A stretch of 13,543 nt of DNA from CAZLKN01 sp964560135 (GTDB lineage: Bacteria > Actinomycetota > JAICYB01). Numbering within the stretch: the first letter of the stretch is position 1; each line of letters begins with the position of its first letter. Shown here in pieces: positions 13,511 to 13,543 of this stretch. Under the pieces are notes generated by a model that did not search any database, had not been told where the DNA came from, and saw only the letters and a list, made by a program, of their open reading frames with translations. A program made the position numbers and the translations under genes. The DNA lies in NCBI GenBank assembly GCA_964560135.1, contig CAZLKN010000072.1, positions 1 through 13,543 of the forward strand, written 5' to 3'.

Positions 13511-13543
13511 GCACGCCGGCCTTGGGCCGAGAGGACGGCGTGC
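13511..13543. other. Strong nested hairpin at the window end
   Basis: GCACGCCG (13511-13518) is perfectly complementary to CGGCGTGC (13536-13543), the last base of the window. Inside lies a second compact hairpin, CGGCC-TTG-GGCCG (13517-13529), which competes with the inner pairs of the outer stem. It follows the small membrane protein gene by about 50 bp. It could be the terminator of the gatB transcript (any T-run would lie outside the window) or part of a leader of the next gene. The stretch from 13458 to here shows no coding signal. Confidence 0.4.

Noticed and set aside
1..13543. tRNA, rRNA or tmRNA genes
   Set aside because: No tRNA arm pattern (GGTTCRANYCC with a matching acceptor stem), rRNA segment or tmRNA tag frame was found by eye; in particular no tRNA gene lies at the ends of the block inserted at serC.

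Overview
The window looks like a piece of a draft genome or metagenome-assembled genome from a high-GC actinomycete (Actinomycetota, class not resolvable by eye). The grounds are the codon use, nearly all G or C at third positions in the housekeeping genes; an actinobacterial-type SerC; TANNNT-like -10 boxes placed for nearly leaderless starts; and GGAGG-type ribosome binding sites elsewhere. A 100-N scaffold gap (11444-11543) shows that the assembly is a draft.

Layout. 1-215 (minus): start of a DnaJ-domain protein, cut by the window edge. 216-462: intergenic DNA with two near-identical 47-bp palindromes and a 16-bp tandem repeat. 463-1656 (minus): class I aminotransferase of the aspartate aminotransferase Ib type. 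1710-2834 (plus): serC, phosphoserine aminotransferase, divergent from it across about 50 bp. 2835-5339: a 2.5-kb block, partly of much lower GC, carrying minus-strand genes for exported or membrane-anchored proteins of unknown function and possibly one frame-broken gene. 5340-5592: a second, 5'-truncated copy of the last 83 codons of serC. 5672-7603: secreted trypsin-like protease with three PPC-like domains. 7704-8867: membrane-anchored predicted seven-bladed propeller. 8998-10934: two-gene unit of a luciferase-like flavin monooxygenase and an alpha/beta hydrolase. 10944-11443: membrane protein running into the gap. 11544-13038: gatB, then a small membrane protein in a coupled start. 13458-13543: hairpin-rich DNA at the window end.

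The main discovery is at serC. The 253-bp 3' end of the gene occurs twice as a diverged direct repeat, one copy on each side of the 2.5-kb block. The gene that is now full-length ends in codons that look foreign, while the orphan copy next to the resident downstream DNA ends in host-like codons. The simplest reading is that a circular DNA carrying a related serC 3' fragment plus cargo integrated by a single crossover. SerC stayed intact but received a new C-terminus. No integrase or transposase is visible.

Functionally, the two transaminases serve amino-acid synthesis and GatB serves Gln-tRNA/Asn-tRNA formation. The rest of the central part is rich in exported proteins: three in the block, then the protease and the propeller. 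That suggests a locus that collects cell-surface and secreted functions.
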